This document shows, one piece after another, positions 48,288 through 59,686 of a stretch of 64,000 bases of DNA (its first letter is position 1; each line of letters starts with the position of its first letter). Origin of the DNA: Arachnia rubra (lineage in GTDB: Bacteria > Actinomycetota > Actinomycetes > Propionibacteriales > Propionibacteriaceae); the NCBI RefSeq assembly GCF_019973735.1, contig NZ_AP024463.1, positions 2,108,001 to 2,172,000 of the forward strand, written 5' to 3'. The position numbers were made by a program, and so were the translations under genes. The notes beneath the pieces were generated by a model that made no database searches, had not been told where the DNA came from, and was given only the letters and a program-made list of their open reading frames with translations.

Positions 48288-49465
48288 TGCGTGACTTTGC
48301 CGAGCTATTGAGGATCCCGGGACTGGCAAGAGTCATAGCCAGTCAGCTGGCGGCACGGCTCCCCGCCGGGATGTTCTCCCTCGGCATGCTGATGCATGTC
48401 GAGCATGTGCAGGGTAACTACACCTCCGCCGGTGCGGTCCTGGCGGCCTTCTCGGTGGGCATGGCGGTCGCCGGCCCCATCATCACCCGCCAGCTCAGCC
48501 GGTTCGGCACCCTGCCAGTGCTGCTCGCGTCCCTGATCATCACGACCACCTCGCTGACCCCGCTGGTGGTGTTCCCACTGCCGCTGTGGGCCATGATCCT
48601 GCTGGCAGCAGCAGCCGGAGCCACCATCCCGCCCGTCCAGCCGACCATCCGCACTCTCTACCCACAACTTGTCCCGCAGCACCTGGTCACTCCCCTGTTC
48701 AGTCTCGATGCGGCCCTGCAGGAGATCATCTGGGTGCTCGGCCCCGTCCTGATCACCGCCCTCGTGGTCTCCCTGGGCACCATGACCGCGCTCCTGATCG
48801 TCGTCGCAATCCAGCTGGTAGGGGCATTGCTGTTCCTTCTGGAACCCGCGGTCCGCGGACTGCGGATTCCCGCGGCAACGGGGAAATTCGGGAAGGTGCT
48901 GCTGAGACCCTCGGTGTCACTGATGACCGTGGCCTCGCTGCTCCTGATCGGTTCCCTGGCAGCGATGGAGGCGGCCGTGGTCGCCTGGTTCGGCGAGGGT
49001 TCCCTGCTCGGTGGATTTGCGCTGGCCATCTCCGCCATCGGCTCCCTGATCGGTGGGCTGGCGATCGGGCACCGCCCCATCGGGCAGTGGTCGCTCGCCC
49101 TGCGGCTCCTGGTCATGGTGCTGGGGATGGGTCTGGCCGTGGTGGTGTCAGGATTCTGGGGACTGTCAGCGGCGTTGTTCATCGCCGGCCTGGGCACCGC
49201 CCCTTCGATAGCGGCCGTCTCATCGGTGATAGCGGGCAGTGTTCCCTTCGCCGACACAGCAGAGGCCTACGGCTGGATTACCACGGGGCAGCTGATTGGT
49301 GCCGCCGTCGGCTCCGCGATGGCCGGCATGGCCATCGACTCCTTGAACGGCGGACGGGGCGGCATGCTGGCGAGTCTGGCCATCGGAAGCCTGGCAGTGA
49401 TCGTCACAGCTGCATTCCGCCGTTCTCAGCCAGACTTGGGAATCCCTGGCCTCACGTCGGCGTGA
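48287..49465 (+). CDS. MFS transporter
   Basis: This 392-residue protein has about twelve hydrophobic segments in two similar halves, typical of the major facilitator superfamily, with a drug-efflux-like pattern and no diagnostic substrate motif. Start GTG 48287 is chosen from the -10 spacing; an in-frame start at 48236 is less likely. Its end overlaps the convergent uvrC end by 14 bp. Confidence 0.85.
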   Translation: MRDFAELLRIPGLARVIASQLAARLPAGMFSLGMLMHVEHVQGNYTSAGAVLAAFSVGMAVAGPIITRQLSRFGTLPVLLASLIITTTSLTPLVVFPLPLWAMILLAAAAGATIPPVQPTIRTLYPQLVPQHLVTPLFSLDAALQEIIWVLGPVLITALVVSLGTMTALLIVVAIQLVGALLFLLEPAVRGLRIPAATGKFGKVLLRPSVSLMTVASLLLIGSLAAMEAAVVAWFGEGSLLGGFALAISAIGSLIGGLAIGHRPIGQWSLALRLLVMVLGMGLAVVVSGFWGLSAALFIAGLGTAPSIAAVSSVIAGSVPFADTAEAYGWITTGQLIGAAVGSAMAGMAIDSLNGGRGGMLASLAIGSLAVIVTAAFRRSQPDLGIPGLTSA

Positions 49466-51389
49466 CCTCACCGGTGGCCAGGTTGATGGCCTCACCACCA
49501 GTTCCCGCGACTGCCTCATGGACGGCAGCAGCCAGTTTCGGCCCGAACCCAGGTACCGCAGCGATCTCATCGACGCCGGCAGCGCGCAGCCTCTTCAGCG
49601 ACCCGAAGTGGGATATCAACGCCTTGCGGCGCAGCTCACCGAGACCGGAAACCCCATCCAGGGCCGAGGACAGCATCGATTTGCTGCGCCTGCCACGGTG
49701 GTGGGTGATGGCGAACCGGTGAGCCTCATCACGGACCCGCTGCAGCAGATACAGTCCCTCAGAGGCACGCGGCAAGATGACGGGATACGCCTCATCAGGC
49801 AGCCACACCTCCTCCAGACGCTTGGCCAGCCCGCACAGCGCGATCTCCTCAGCCAGTCCCAGTTCCTGGAGAACCCTGGACGCAGCTGCCACCTGCGGTG
49901 CGCCGCCGTCGACGACAATCAGCGCAGGCGCGTAGGAGAACCGACGAGGAGCACCGGTGGTGGGATCGATCAGCAGCGGCCCGGACTCGTCATCTGCCCG
50001 GCCGCGCTCATCCAGTAGCCGCCCCAGGCGGCGGCGCAGGACCTCGTCCATGGCGGCGACGTCGTTGGATCCCTCGAAGCTCTTGATCACGAACCGCCGG
50101 TAGTCGGGTTTACGCGCCAGACCATCCTCGAAGACCACCATCGAACCCACCACCTCGGCCCCCTGGGTGTGGGAGATGTCGAAACATTCAATGCGCAGTG
50201 GCGGCTCCGGCAGGCCGAGAGCCTCAGCTATCTCCTCCAGCGCCGCATTACGAGTCGTCAGGTCCGAGGCGCGTTTGGTGGCCTGCTGCTGAAGGGTCAG
50301 CTCGGCATTGCGCAGCACGGTCTCCAGGAGGGTTCGTTTGTCACCACGCAGTGGGACGCGCACCTTGACCCGCGCGCCGCGTATCTCCTCCAGCAGCGCG
50401 ACCAGCTCTGGCTCGGCCGGCACAGAGCTGAGGATCAGCGGAGGGGGCGGGCTGTCCGCCGCGTAGAGCTGCAACAGGAAGGACTCCAGGAGCTCGGCCA
50501 GGTCGCGGTCGTCAGAGCGGTCGGCGATCCAACCCCGCTCCCCCGTGATCCGGCCGCCACGGATATGGAAGACCTGTACCGCCACCTGCTGGCCGTCATC
50601 GGCGAAACCCACCACATCAGCCCGGGTGTCCTCGGAGAGCACCACGGTGTTGCGTTCCCGGGCCTTGGCAAGCCCAGCGAGCTGGTCACGCAGCACTGCC
50701 GCCCGTTCGAAGTTCAGCTCCGCCGAGGCCTGGAGCATCTCGCGTTCCAGCTCACCAACAATCTGATCGAACTCCCCCGCCATGAAACGGCAGAAACCGT
50801 CTGCGATCTCGCGGTGGGTCTCAGGGCCAACCCGGCCGACGCAGGGCGCGGAGCACTTTCCGATATCACCCAGCAGGCACGGCCGGCCTGATGCCTTGGC
50901 TCGTTTGAAGACCCCATCGGTGCAGGAACGCATCGGAAAAACCCGCAGCAGCGCATCCACCGTCTCCCGGATGGCCCATGCCTGCCCGAACGGCCCGAAG
51001 TAGCGGGTGCCGCGCCGCTTCGCCCCCCGCCCGACAAAGACCCGGGGGTATTCCTCACCCCAGGTCACCGCCAGCCATGGATACGACTTGTCGTCGCGGT
51101 ATTTGACGTTGAAACGCGGGTCGAACTGCTGGATCCAGGTGTATTCAAGCTGCAGCGCCTCCAGCTCGTTGGCGACCACGGTCCATTCCACCTTTGCAGC
51201 GGTCCGGACCATGGTCTGCGTGCGGAAGTGCAGTGAGGCGGGGTCGGCGAAATAGGAGTTGAGCCGGGAACGTAGGTTCTTCGCCTTGCCGACGTAGATG
51301 ACGTTTCCGAAGGCGTCGAAGAACCGGTAGACGCCGGGTTCTGTGGGGATGCTGCCCGGCCTGGGCCGGTAGCTGGCCGGGTCAGCCAT
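49452..51389 (-). CDS. uvrC: Excinuclease ABC subunit C
   Basis: UvrC makes both incisions in nucleotide excision repair. The 645-residue protein has the GIY-YIG domain (about 15-95: VYRFFD...[14 protein letters not shown]), a UVR motif (about 205-240), the RNase H-like domain, and a helix-hairpin-helix pair near 575-635. ATG 51389 has TGAGGCG upstream and lies 4 bp after ettA, so the two are co-transcribed. Confidence 0.97.
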   Translation of the reverse strand: MADPASYRPRPGSIPTEPGVYRFFDAFGNVIYVGKAKNLRSRLNSYFADPASLHFRTQTMVRTAAKVEWTVVANELEALQLEYTWIQQFDPRFNVKYRDDKSYPWLAVTWGEEYPRVFVGRGAKRRGTRYFGPFGQAWAIRETVDALLRVFPMRSCTDGVFKRAKASGRPCLLGDIGKCSAPCVGRVGPETHREIADGFCRFMAGEFDQIVGELEREMLQASAELNFERAAVLRDQLAGLAKARERNTVVLSEDTRADVVGFADDGQQVAVQVFHIRGGRITGERGWIADRSDDRDLAELLESFLLQLYAADSPPPPLILSSVPAEPELVALLEEIRGARVKVRVPLRGDKRTLLETVLRNAELTLQQQATKRASDLTTRNAALEEIAEALGLPEPPLRIECFDISHTQGAEVVGSMVVFEDGLARKPDYRRFVIKSFEGSNDVAAMDEVLRRRLGRLLDERGRADDESGPLLIDPTTGAPRRFSYAPALIVVDGGAPQVAAASRVLQELGLAEEIALCGLAKRLEEVWLPDEAYPVILPRASEGLYLLQRVRDEAHRFAITHHRGRRSKSMLSSALDGVSGLGELRRKALISHFGSLKRLRAAGVDEIAAVPGFGPKLAAAVHEAVAGTGGEAINLATGEVTPT

Positions 51390-51393
51390 CGCC

Positions 51394-53076
<1,683 letters not shown>

Positions 53077-53115
53077 CAGCACCCCTTCAGTCTTGACCGC
53101 TGGCTAGTATGCCAG

Positions 53116-54684
53116 CTACTTCTGAAGGCCCCGCACGAGGCGGCGAGCCTCGGCGAGACGTCCGAGTTCAGCCGTCAGCGGAACCACGACATGCTCCCGC
53201 CCCACTTCTGCGACGGCGCTGTGGAGTCTGTGCGCTGCCCTACGCATCGTGGCGCGTTCCCCGGCGGCGACAAGCCCTCTTGACAGGGCCGAGAGCAGCA
53301 GACCACCTGCTACCCCGCCCAGGCTGAGCAGTGCCGGCAGGGAGAGAGTCCCCACTCCCCCGGGGGCTGGATGCAGGCCAAACCAGGCCAGAACCACATC
53401 GAAGATCAACCATCCGAGCCCCAGCGCCACCATGACCATCAGGAACCACTGAAGCACCTGCACCACCCGCCACCATACCGGTATCCGGGAGATCTCCAAG
53501 TCTGTTGCCGAGACCGCTTCGGCAAGCAGGGCAGGCAGCTGCTCAAGATCCCGGCGACAGGCAGACGCGACGGCCCCCTGCCACCCAGTCCCCAGCCCTT
53601 GCCCGGCCGAATCGGACAACTGGCGCAAGGTGATACGAAGCTGCGCCAGGGCCACCGGTCCATAATCCGGTGCAGGGCTAATCTCTGTTGCGTCCACGGC
53701 CCCATCGGCTGGGCTCCAAGATCCAGGCCGGAGCCTCCTCAGCGGATCGGGCCGCAGGCGGTGCACCCACCTGGTCATGGGCCACCCGGTGGCGAGTACC
53801 CCACGCCGCCGGATCCCCTCCGCCACGACCTCAATCATCCGGGGTACCCCGGCGGCCTCGGCAAGCCCAGCCTCCAGAACCGCGATGTCCTCCTCGCTGA
53901 GCTTCTCCGGCCCAGCGTGAGATGCGGCGTCGAAATCACCCGCCAGTTGAGTCAAGTCCACCGACAGCCGGGTCCTGGCAGCGCTCTTCGCGGCCACGAC
54001 TCCGGCAAGATGCTTTCGCAAAGCTTCCAGGCCCAGCCCAGTCGCGGTGCTGGTGGCGAACAAGGGCACTCCTGGGAGCCCATCGGCACTCAGCAGCTGG
54101 TCCAGATGGCCCACGCAGTCGTCGAGGTCCTCCATGCGCAGTCTGTCCACCTGATTGAGGACCACTGCCACCACCTCGCGGTGTGCAGACAGTGGTGTGA
54201 GATATCCGCGATGCACCGCGGCATCAGCGTATTTCTGCGGGTCTAGCACCCACACGAACTGGTCGACAAGCGGCATGAGCCGGTCTACTTCAGCCCGATG
54301 GGAGGCCGCCATAGAGTCATGATCAGGCAGATCCAGCAACACCAGTCCCTCAAAACCTGCGGAGCCGGGGACCTCATGGCGACGACTCACCTGGAGCCAG
54401 TCCAGGAGCTGGACGTTGGTGACTCCAAAGCTGACGGCCAGGGTCTCAGCCGTGGTGGGGCGCAGCACACCTGCCACCGCAACGTCCGAGCCGGTGAGTG
54501 AATTGGTCAGCGATGACTTGCCGGAGCCCGTCGACCCCGCAAGCGCCACCACGGTCTGCTCGCCCCATTGGAGTCGCTGATCGGCACGTTCCAGGACCCC
54601 GGCTGCCCTGGCTATCAGTTCCTCGGGCACACGTCCCTCAGTTACGTCAATCAGCTCAGTCAGACGATCCAACCTGGAACGCAT
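53116..54684 (-). CDS. Dynamin-like/YfjP-type membrane GTPase, second of pair
   Basis: This 522-residue protein has an N-terminal G domain: P-loop GSTGSGKSS (about 50), switch-II-like LDLPDHDS and the base-recognition motif NQVD. A helical middle region and two membrane helices follow (about 412-440 and 450-480). The layout resembles bacterial dynamin-like proteins such as Streptomyces DynA/DynB and mycobacterial IniA/IniC. Its start overlaps the preceding GTPase (TGATG). It probably acts with that partner at the membrane; this is inferred. Confidence 0.8.
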   Translation of the reverse strand: MRSRLDRLTELIDVTEGRVPEELIARAAGVLERADQRLQWGEQTVVALAGSTGSGKSSLTNSLTGSDVAVAGVLRPTTAETLAVSFGVTNVQLLDWLQVSRRHEVPGSAGFEGLVLLDLPDHDSMAASHRAEVDRLMPLVDQFVWVLDPQKYADAAVHRGYLTPLSAHREVVAVVLNQVDRLRMEDLDDCVGHLDQLLSADGLPGVPLFATSTATGLGLEALRKHLAGVVAAKSAARTRLSVDLTQLAGDFDAASHAGPEKLSEEDIAVLEAGLAEAAGVPRMIEVVAEGIRRRGVLATGWPMTRWVHRLRPDPLRRLRPGSWSPADGAVDATEISPAPDYGPVALAQLRITLRQLSDSAGQGLGTGWQGAVASACRRDLEQLPALLAEAVSATDLEISRIPVWWRVVQVLQWFLMVMVALGLGWLIFDVVLAWFGLHPAPGGVGTLSLPALLSLGGVAGGLLLSALSRGLVAAGERATMRRAAHRLHSAVAEVGREHVVVPLTAELGRLAEARRLVRGLQK

Positions 54685-56414
54685 CAGTAGCCCTCCGGCC
54701 TGGTCAGGGCTTCAAAGGCCTGCGTGCTGGCTGACCTCAATTCGCCGGCCGCCTGGAGCAGGCGCTCTGGGAGGCTGGCCTCAACTCCTAGCTGGTCCAG
54801 CCGGGCATCAAAGCGGGCGAACTGGGACGCGAGGAGGGCCGAGATCCGTTTCTCCAGTTCCGCCCTCGCACGGGCGGCCAGGCGCCTTACGGCATCATCG
54901 CCGAAGATGCCCTCTAGGAATCTCTGGGCAAGGACAGAGGATCCCCCTGCGATGCCTACCTCAGCAGTGGTGAGTCCTCCCGTGGTGGCGAACACTGTGA
55001 TCACCAGGGAGACGCCGATCGCATTGGTGCCGAGCGCCAGGAACCGGGCGGCGCGACGCCTATGCCGCCCCTCCTGCTCGACGAGAGTGAAGATGTCCCC
55101 CTGCCAGGCCTGTACGAGTCGCTCCGCCTCCACAGCGAATGAAGGATCCGGCCTACCGAGCGGATCACGGTCGCCCTTCACCAGCGCCTGGCCCCAGGGG
55201 GTCAGCGACCAGCGTCCAGCTGCCCGCTGGCAAGCAGCGGTGCCATGCTCGACTATCAGAGCCACGAGTCCTTCCGAAATAGCAACTTCCACAGGCTCCA
55301 CACGTTTCCTACCGGTGAACCATTCGGTGAGGCGGTCACGAGCAGCAGCGATCCTCTCCTCAATGCCCCGCATCAGGTCCCCTGTGCCGACCATGTCCTG
55401 CCATCGGCTGAGCACCTCTCCCCGCAGCATGGAGCCATCTGCGATGGCACGGCTTATCTCCTCCATCGACAAGCGGAATTCGACTTCAGCGAAGTCACGT
55501 AGCTGAGTCACGGCCGCCAGCTGTTTCCGGGTCCCGTCGACCAGGCAGTTCAGCTCCGCATCCAGTCCCCTCACTGTCCCTGCCAGCGTCTGGACAGCAA
55601 CGGCATGACGTTCCTGCCGGCTCACGGCAAGCCTGCCAAGCCACACACGCAGATCCGAGACCAGCTCGGAGCGCAGAACTCCCGCGTTCTTCTCGCCCTG
55701 CTCATCCTGCTCGGCAACGCTGAACAAACCGTGGGGTTGGATCCCGCGTGCCGACAGCAGCTGTCTGAGATGGGTCCGCAAATCCGGTTCAGCCGCGGGA
55801 GGGCACCGGTTGAGGACCAGAGCCACGACAGCGTCACGGGCAGCGGCGGCATCTAGCAGCTCCCAGGCGACCGCGTCCGCATAGCGGGTGGCGGTGGTGA
55901 CGAACAGCCACAGGTCAGCGGCTGCCAGCAGTTGCCGGGAAAGCAGCCGGTTGTCATCATCGATCGAATCGATATCAGGGGCATCCAGCAGAGCCAGCCC
56001 TGCCGGCAGCAGATCGGTGGTCACGATGCGCAGGGCCCGCGACCCCTCCGCCTCATGATCGGTCCGGACCAGTTCAGGAAGCACAGCTCCCGAACGGAAC
56101 CAGCCTCGGTCCGCCTGGTTGCAGATCAGCGTGGGGGCTGTCGTAGTGGGACGGCGCACCCCGGCCTGGGTCACCGTCTGTCCGAGCAGGGAATTCACGA
56201 TCGTGGATTTACCCGCCCCGGTCGATCCTCCAACCACGGCAAGCAGAGGCGCATCAAGCCGTCGAGCCCTCGGCAGGAGGTAGTCCTCAACCTGCCGGGT
56301 GACCGATCGGGCTCTTGCGGACAGAGCATCGCTACCGTCCAGGGGTACGGGGAACCTAATGTTCGGCAGGACCAGGAACAGCCCGGTCAGGGCATCAACC
56401 AGGGGATTTTTCAT
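54684..56414 (-). CDS. Dynamin-like membrane GTPase, first of pair
   Basis: The 576-residue protein has P-loop GGSTGAGKST (about 62-71), LDAPDIDS as switch II and a weak base-recognition motif (LNRCPP in place of NKxD). Long helical segments follow, with a hydrophobic patch near 470-500. It overlaps PrsW at its start (ATGA) and the second GTPase at its end (TGATG). Two unlike GTPases in tandem fits the heteromeric dynamin pairs of other actinobacteria. Confidence 0.8.
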   Translation of the reverse strand: MKNPLVDALTGLFLVLPNIRFPVPLDGSDALSARARSVTRQVEDYLLPRARRLDAPLLAVVGGSTGAGKSTIVNSLLGQTVTQAGVRRPTTTAPTLICNQADRGWFRSGAVLPELVRTDHEAEGSRALRIVTTDLLPAGLALLDAPDIDSIDDDNRLLSRQLLAAADLWLFVTTATRYADAVAWELLDAAAARDAVVALVLNRCPPAAEPDLRTHLRQLLSARGIQPHGLFSVAEQDEQGEKNAGVLRSELVSDLRVWLGRLAVSRQERHAVAVQTLAGTVRGLDAELNCLVDGTRKQLAAVTQLRDFAEVEFRLSMEEISRAIADGSMLRGEVLSRWQDMVGTGDLMRGIEERIAAARDRLTEWFTGRKRVEPVEVAISEGLVALIVEHGTAACQRAAGRWSLTPWGQALVKGDRDPLGRPDPSFAVEAERLVQAWQGDIFTLVEQEGRHRRRAARFLALGTNAIGVSLVITVFATTGGLTTAEVGIAGGSSVLAQRFLEGIFGDDAVRRLAARARAELEKRISALLASQFARFDARLDQLGVEASLPERLLQAAGELRSASTQAFEALTRPEGY

Positions 56415-57718
56415 GAACGGGGAGGGTAAGGGGAAGGCGGGTAGGAAGCGGCGCCGTGTGCGGTATGACGCCTAGGAATGATCGTAAGCCCTATGGTCTC
56501 GGTCAACGCATCAGGTCGTAGTTCCTCGATCTGATGCACCAGCTCATGGGTGCGGTGATCTGACCCAGGCCCGACGGTACCTCGGTTGGTCTGCTCCCGG
56601 GTATAGGCCAGCTCGGTGATCAGGCGCATGAACTTCGCTGTCCGCCACCACATCTTCGGGCCCCGGCAGATCCCAGCCAAATGCAGCTTGATGCGGCGGA
56701 ATGGATTGGAGTAGACCAGCACATCACGATCTTCCAGCCACCCGGCCTGACGGAAGTCGATGAGCCTGCGCCGCAGCACCTGAGTCTGCCCCACGACGCT
56801 GAACACCAGGAACAAGGCGAGCGAGATGACGACCCCGAGGGCCATGTACCACTGGTTCTTGAGATTATCCGTCTGGTTGATGCTGGCGACGCCGTTGAAC
56901 AGCATGTGCCCTCCAGCTGCGAGCAGGAATCCAGCCAACGGCCCCGTCACCCTCACCCACTTGCTGCGGGACCCGAGCGCCACGGCCAGCCCAAGGGCCG
57001 TCATCATCGTGAAGGTCGGATGTCCAAAGGATGTGTAGATGCCTCGGAGCTTGACCATTTCAAGCACCGCCTGTTCAGGATCCCCGACCTCAATGCGGTT
57101 CATCGCGAACACAATCACGCGACCGTAATAGATGATGTTCTCCACGAAGGCGAAACCCACAGCAGACAGGCCGGCCAGAGAGACGATGCTGATCCGGGAG
57201 ATGAAACGGTTCCGGTAGAAGATGACCAACAGGAACAAGACGGTGGCTTTGGTGGCCTCCTCGACAAACGGGGCGATGAAGATCGCAGGCCTCGACCCGG
57301 TGTCAGCGTTGGCGCCGGTTGTCTGCATCATCTGCCCTGCCCAGGAATTTATATAGATACTCGCCCACGTGGCAGTGCAGGCCCCCCACCCGAAGGACAG
57401 AAGCCAGATGAGCGGGTTCTGGGCACGAAAGCGGTCCAGCCAGACGAACAGGACCGTGTACGCCAGGGCTGTCCACATGGCCCAGTAGGCTGCCATCCGG
57501 AGGGCCTCATTGTTGAGACCGAGCGCCACCGTGCCGTCGGGATAGGTGCGGTCTGGGTGCAGCATCTGGTACTGGTCGACCAGGTTGTAGGCGAAGAATG
57601 GGATCAGGACAAGCGTGATCCAGAACAGAGGGCTGCGCAGCATGCGCTGCCACCAGGGACGTTGGGAGGCGGGGGGCAGGCCTGAAAGCCAGCGTTGCCG
57701 ATCTACAACCTGAGTCAT
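56411..57718 (-). CDS. PrsW-family intramembrane metalloprotease
   Basis: This 435-residue polytopic membrane protein has the PrsW motifs PFVEEATK (EExxK), GFAFVENIIY, GHPTFTMMTALGL and GHMLFNG. In B. subtilis PrsW cleaves an anti-sigma factor. Here no anti-sigma gene is adjacent, so the substrate is unknown. A cytoplasmic tail of about 120 residues follows. It is the first gene of the operon PrsW-GTPase-GTPase-ettA-uvrC, just after tRNA-Arg. Confidence 0.9.
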   Translation of the reverse strand: MTQVVDRQRWLSGLPPASQRPWWQRMLRSPLFWITLVLIPFFAYNLVDQYQMLHPDRTYPDGTVALGLNNEALRMAAYWAMWTALAYTVLFVWLDRFRAQNPLIWLLSFGWGACTATWASIYINSWAGQMMQTTGANADTGSRPAIFIAPFVEEATKATVLFLLVIFYRNRFISRISIVSLAGLSAVGFAFVENIIYYGRVIVFAMNRIEVGDPEQAVLEMVKLRGIYTSFGHPTFTMMTALGLAVALGSRSKWVRVTGPLAGFLLAAGGHMLFNGVASINQTDNLKNQWYMALGVVISLALFLVFSVVGQTQVLRRRLIDFRQAGWLEDRDVLVYSNPFRRIKLHLAGICRGPKMWWRTAKFMRLITELAYTREQTNRGTVGPGSDHRTHELVHQIEELRPDALTETIGLTIIPRRHTAHGAASYPPSPYPPRS

Positions 57719-57736
57719 GATGCTCTACAGGGTACT

Positions 57737-57812
57737 TGGCGCCCCAGGCAGGACTCGAACCTGCGCACGACAGATTAGAAGGCTGTTGCTCTATCCACTG
57801 AGCTACTGGGGC
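57737..57812 (-). tRNA. tRNA-Arg (anticodon TCT), CCA encoded
   Basis: The acceptor stem GCCCCAG pairs with CTGGGGC. The D-loop GTAGCTCAGTGGATAGAGC, anticodon loop CTTCTAA with anticodon TCT, and T-arm GGTTCGAGTCC are all standard. The discriminator G is followed by genomic CCA at 57737-57739. Total length is 76 nt. Confidence 0.96.
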
Positions 57813-57898
57813 CCGGAGAGCCCGGAACGGGACCTCCTGACAGGAGATTCTACGCATGTCGGGCGGATCATGCTGTGCGCACTGCCGTACGTGGGCAA

Positions 57899-57911
57899 TA
57901 GGCTGGGGCGG
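57899..57911 (+). promoter_or_regulatory. Candidate leaderless promoter of orn
   Basis: TAGGCT (57899-57904) ends 6 nt before GTG 57911; no Shine-Dalgarno sequence is seen. Confidence 0.45.
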
Positions 57912-58540
57912 TGAGTGATGAACTGGTGTGGATCGACTGCGAGATGACCGGGCTCGATTTGGAGCACGACGCACTGATAGAAGTCGCGGTACTCGTCACG
58001 GACAAGGACCTGAACGTGCTGGGTGAGGGCGTTGACGTGCTGATCAAGCCGTCCAGCAAGCAGCTGGCCAGCATGAGTGACTTCGTGCGCGAGATGCACA
58101 CCAGGTCGGGGCTCCTCGACGCTTTGGGGGATGGCACCACGATGGAGGAGGCAACCAGCACAGCCCTCGGCTACATCCGTGAATTCGTGCCCACCGCCCG
58201 CAAGGCTCCCCTCGCTGGCAACACCATTGGCACCGACCGCGCGTTCCTGGCCCGTGACATGCCGGAGCTGGAAGCCTACGTCCACTACCGCAACGTCGAT
58301 GTCTCCTCACTGAAGGAGCTGGCACGGCGCTGGTTCCCCCGGGTGCTTTACCAGGCACCCGAAAAGCAGGGGAACCACCGTGCTCTGGCTGACATCCAGG
58401 AGTCGATCGAGGAGCTGCGCTACTACCGTGATGCCCTATTCGTGGCTGACCCTGGTCCCTCCACGAAGGAAGCCAGGCAGATCGCCGCCCGTCATCAGGG
58501 TAGCCTCACCGGCCTGACGTCCCCTCGACCTGCTGTTTGA
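57911..58540 (+). CDS. orn: Oligoribonuclease
   Basis: Orn degrades 2-5-nt RNAs and linear pGpG from c-di-GMP breakdown. The 209-residue DEDDh exonuclease has WIDCEMTGLD (Asp, Glu), the middle Asp in NTIGTDRAFL, and NHRALADI (His, Asp). The start is GTG and probably leaderless. It is followed by a small TPR gene. Confidence 0.95.
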   Translation: MSDELVWIDCEMTGLDLEHDALIEVAVLVTDKDLNVLGEGVDVLIKPSSKQLASMSDFVREMHTRSGLLDALGDGTTMEEATSTALGYIREFVPTARKAPLAGNTIGTDRAFLARDMPELEAYVHYRNVDVSSLKELARRWFPRVLYQAPEKQGNHRALADIQESIEELRYYRDALFVADPGPSTKEARQIAARHQGSLTGLTSPRPAV

Positions 58541-58603
58541 AACCGCAGGGAATATCCTCGGTGGCTCATGTGTTGTTCCGGCGATTCCCAAAGGAGGAAC
58601 ATC

Positions 58604-58924
58604 ATGAGTTATGAGCGTCTGGTCATTGCACGAGGCTATATCGCTGACCGCAGGTTCCGGGAGGCCATCGTCGAGCTCGAGGCTGTGCTGGAAGGCACCG
58701 AACGAGCCAGTGAGACGGAAGAGGCGCTGGAACTGCTGAGTCTGGCAAACTTCAAGGCCGCTTACCTTCCTGAAGCGGAGCGCCTGGCCCGGCAGCTGAT
58801 CGAGTCAAGGCCGACGAACTCCTATGCCCACACTCTGCTGGTCCGTTCCCTGGAACGCCAGTCGCGGCACGAGGAGGCAGCAAGGGCGAGGAACTTGGCA
58901 GTCGCGCTAGGAGCCAAGTTCTGA
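58604..58924 (+). CDS. Small tetratricopeptide-repeat protein
   Basis: This 106-residue soluble, all-helical protein has two to three TPR-like units (about 4-36, 40-72, 75-105). Such small TPR proteins are scaffolds; the partner is unknown. AAGGAGG lies 6 nt before ATG 58604, one of the strongest ribosome-binding sites in the window, so high expression is likely. Confidence 0.8.
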   Translation: MSYERLVIARGYIADRRFREAIVELEAVLEGTERASETEEALELLSLANFKAAYLPEAERLARQLIESRPTNSYAHTLLVRSLERQSRHEEAARARNLAVALGAKF

Positions 58925-58928
58925 CCAC

Positions 58929-58968
58929 AGGGGCCGCGCCAGCGGATAAGAAACCTGGGGCGGCCCCT
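58929..58968 (+). terminator. Hairpin terminator after the TPR gene
   Basis: Perfect 9-bp arms AGGGGCCGC (58929-58937) and GCGGCCCCT (58960-58968) lie 4 bp after the stop codon. Confidence 0.65.
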
Positions 58969-59127
58969 GACCTCCTCTCGAGACTCAAGCGGATGACCCA
59001 GCGCACTGGGTCTTTGGGGGCAACTACGGATTCCGGCAACACATGACACCCTCACGGTCGGGCTCATCGATTTTCCAGCCGAGACGATATGCGCTATCGT
59101 TGCCCAGTCGCGCTAAGCTAACGCGTG

Positions 59128-59203
59128 GTGGGTATAGCTCAGCTGGTAGAGCACCTGGTTGTGGTCCAGGATGTCGCGGGTTCGAATCCCGTTACTCACC
59201 CCA
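59128..59203 (+). tRNA. tRNA-His (anticodon GTG), CCA encoded
   Basis: The acceptor GTGGGTA pairs with TACTCAC (one G-T), the anticodon is GTG in the loop TTGTGGT, and the T-arm is GGTTCGAATCC. The discriminator is C and is followed by CCA at 59201-59203. The G at 59127 provides the His-specific G-1. Genes downstream are decayed, so this may be an integration-prone spot. Confidence 0.95.
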
Positions 59204-59356
59204 GGGATGGCTTCAGCACGAGACTGCCGAAGTCTTTCCAAGCCCATGATCCTGAGAACCCGAACCCCTTCCCCGGTGGGTGACAGTGACTCAGGCATAC
59301 AGTTTCCTGCTTCATCCACTTGTGACGCGTACGCCGTGAGAGGTCATGCGGCATGG

Positions 59357-59369
59357 TACGGTCCGCATG
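59357..59369 (+). promoter_or_regulatory. Candidate leaderless promoter of the tetR remnant
   Basis: TACGGT (59357-59362) ends 6 nt before GTG 59369. Confidence 0.4.
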
Positions 59370-59685
59370 TGACGAGACTTGATCGCTCCTCCTGGTTCGC
59401 GATTGCGGCACGACTCCTAGCTGAGCAGGGAGCGCAGGGATTACGCGTTGACATGCTGGGCCAGGCCACTGGGGTAGCGAAAGGATCGTTCTACCACCAT
59501 TTCCGCCAACTTGCGGAATTCAAAGTCGAGTTTACCGACATCTATACGAACCCGGAGCGGGGAAATCCATGTCGCAGTTGACGCATATTGAGCCGCCACA
59601 GAAAAGACTAAGCGGCCTGGCTGAGAGGACCAGCGACCACTACCGACGCATGACCAGGCTTCTCAACCGGATCACGCAGGCCTGA
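59369..59685 (+). pseudogene. Broken TetR-family regulator
   Basis: A 70-residue ORF (59369-59581) encodes a good TetR DNA-binding domain (AIAARLLAEQGAQGLRVDML...VAKGSFYHHF). It then stops far short of the normal 180-200 residues. A second, frame-shifted ORF (59569-59685, 38 residues) runs to one base before the amine oxidase start. I read this as a regulator that lost its ligand domain through deletion and frameshift. A functional mini-regulator is less likely but possible. Confidence 0.65.
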
Positions 59686-59686
59686 C

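Noticed and set aside
56681..57685. Plus-strand 334-codon frame opposite the PrsW gene
   Set aside because: Shadow frame; the minus strand carries clear PrsW motifs.
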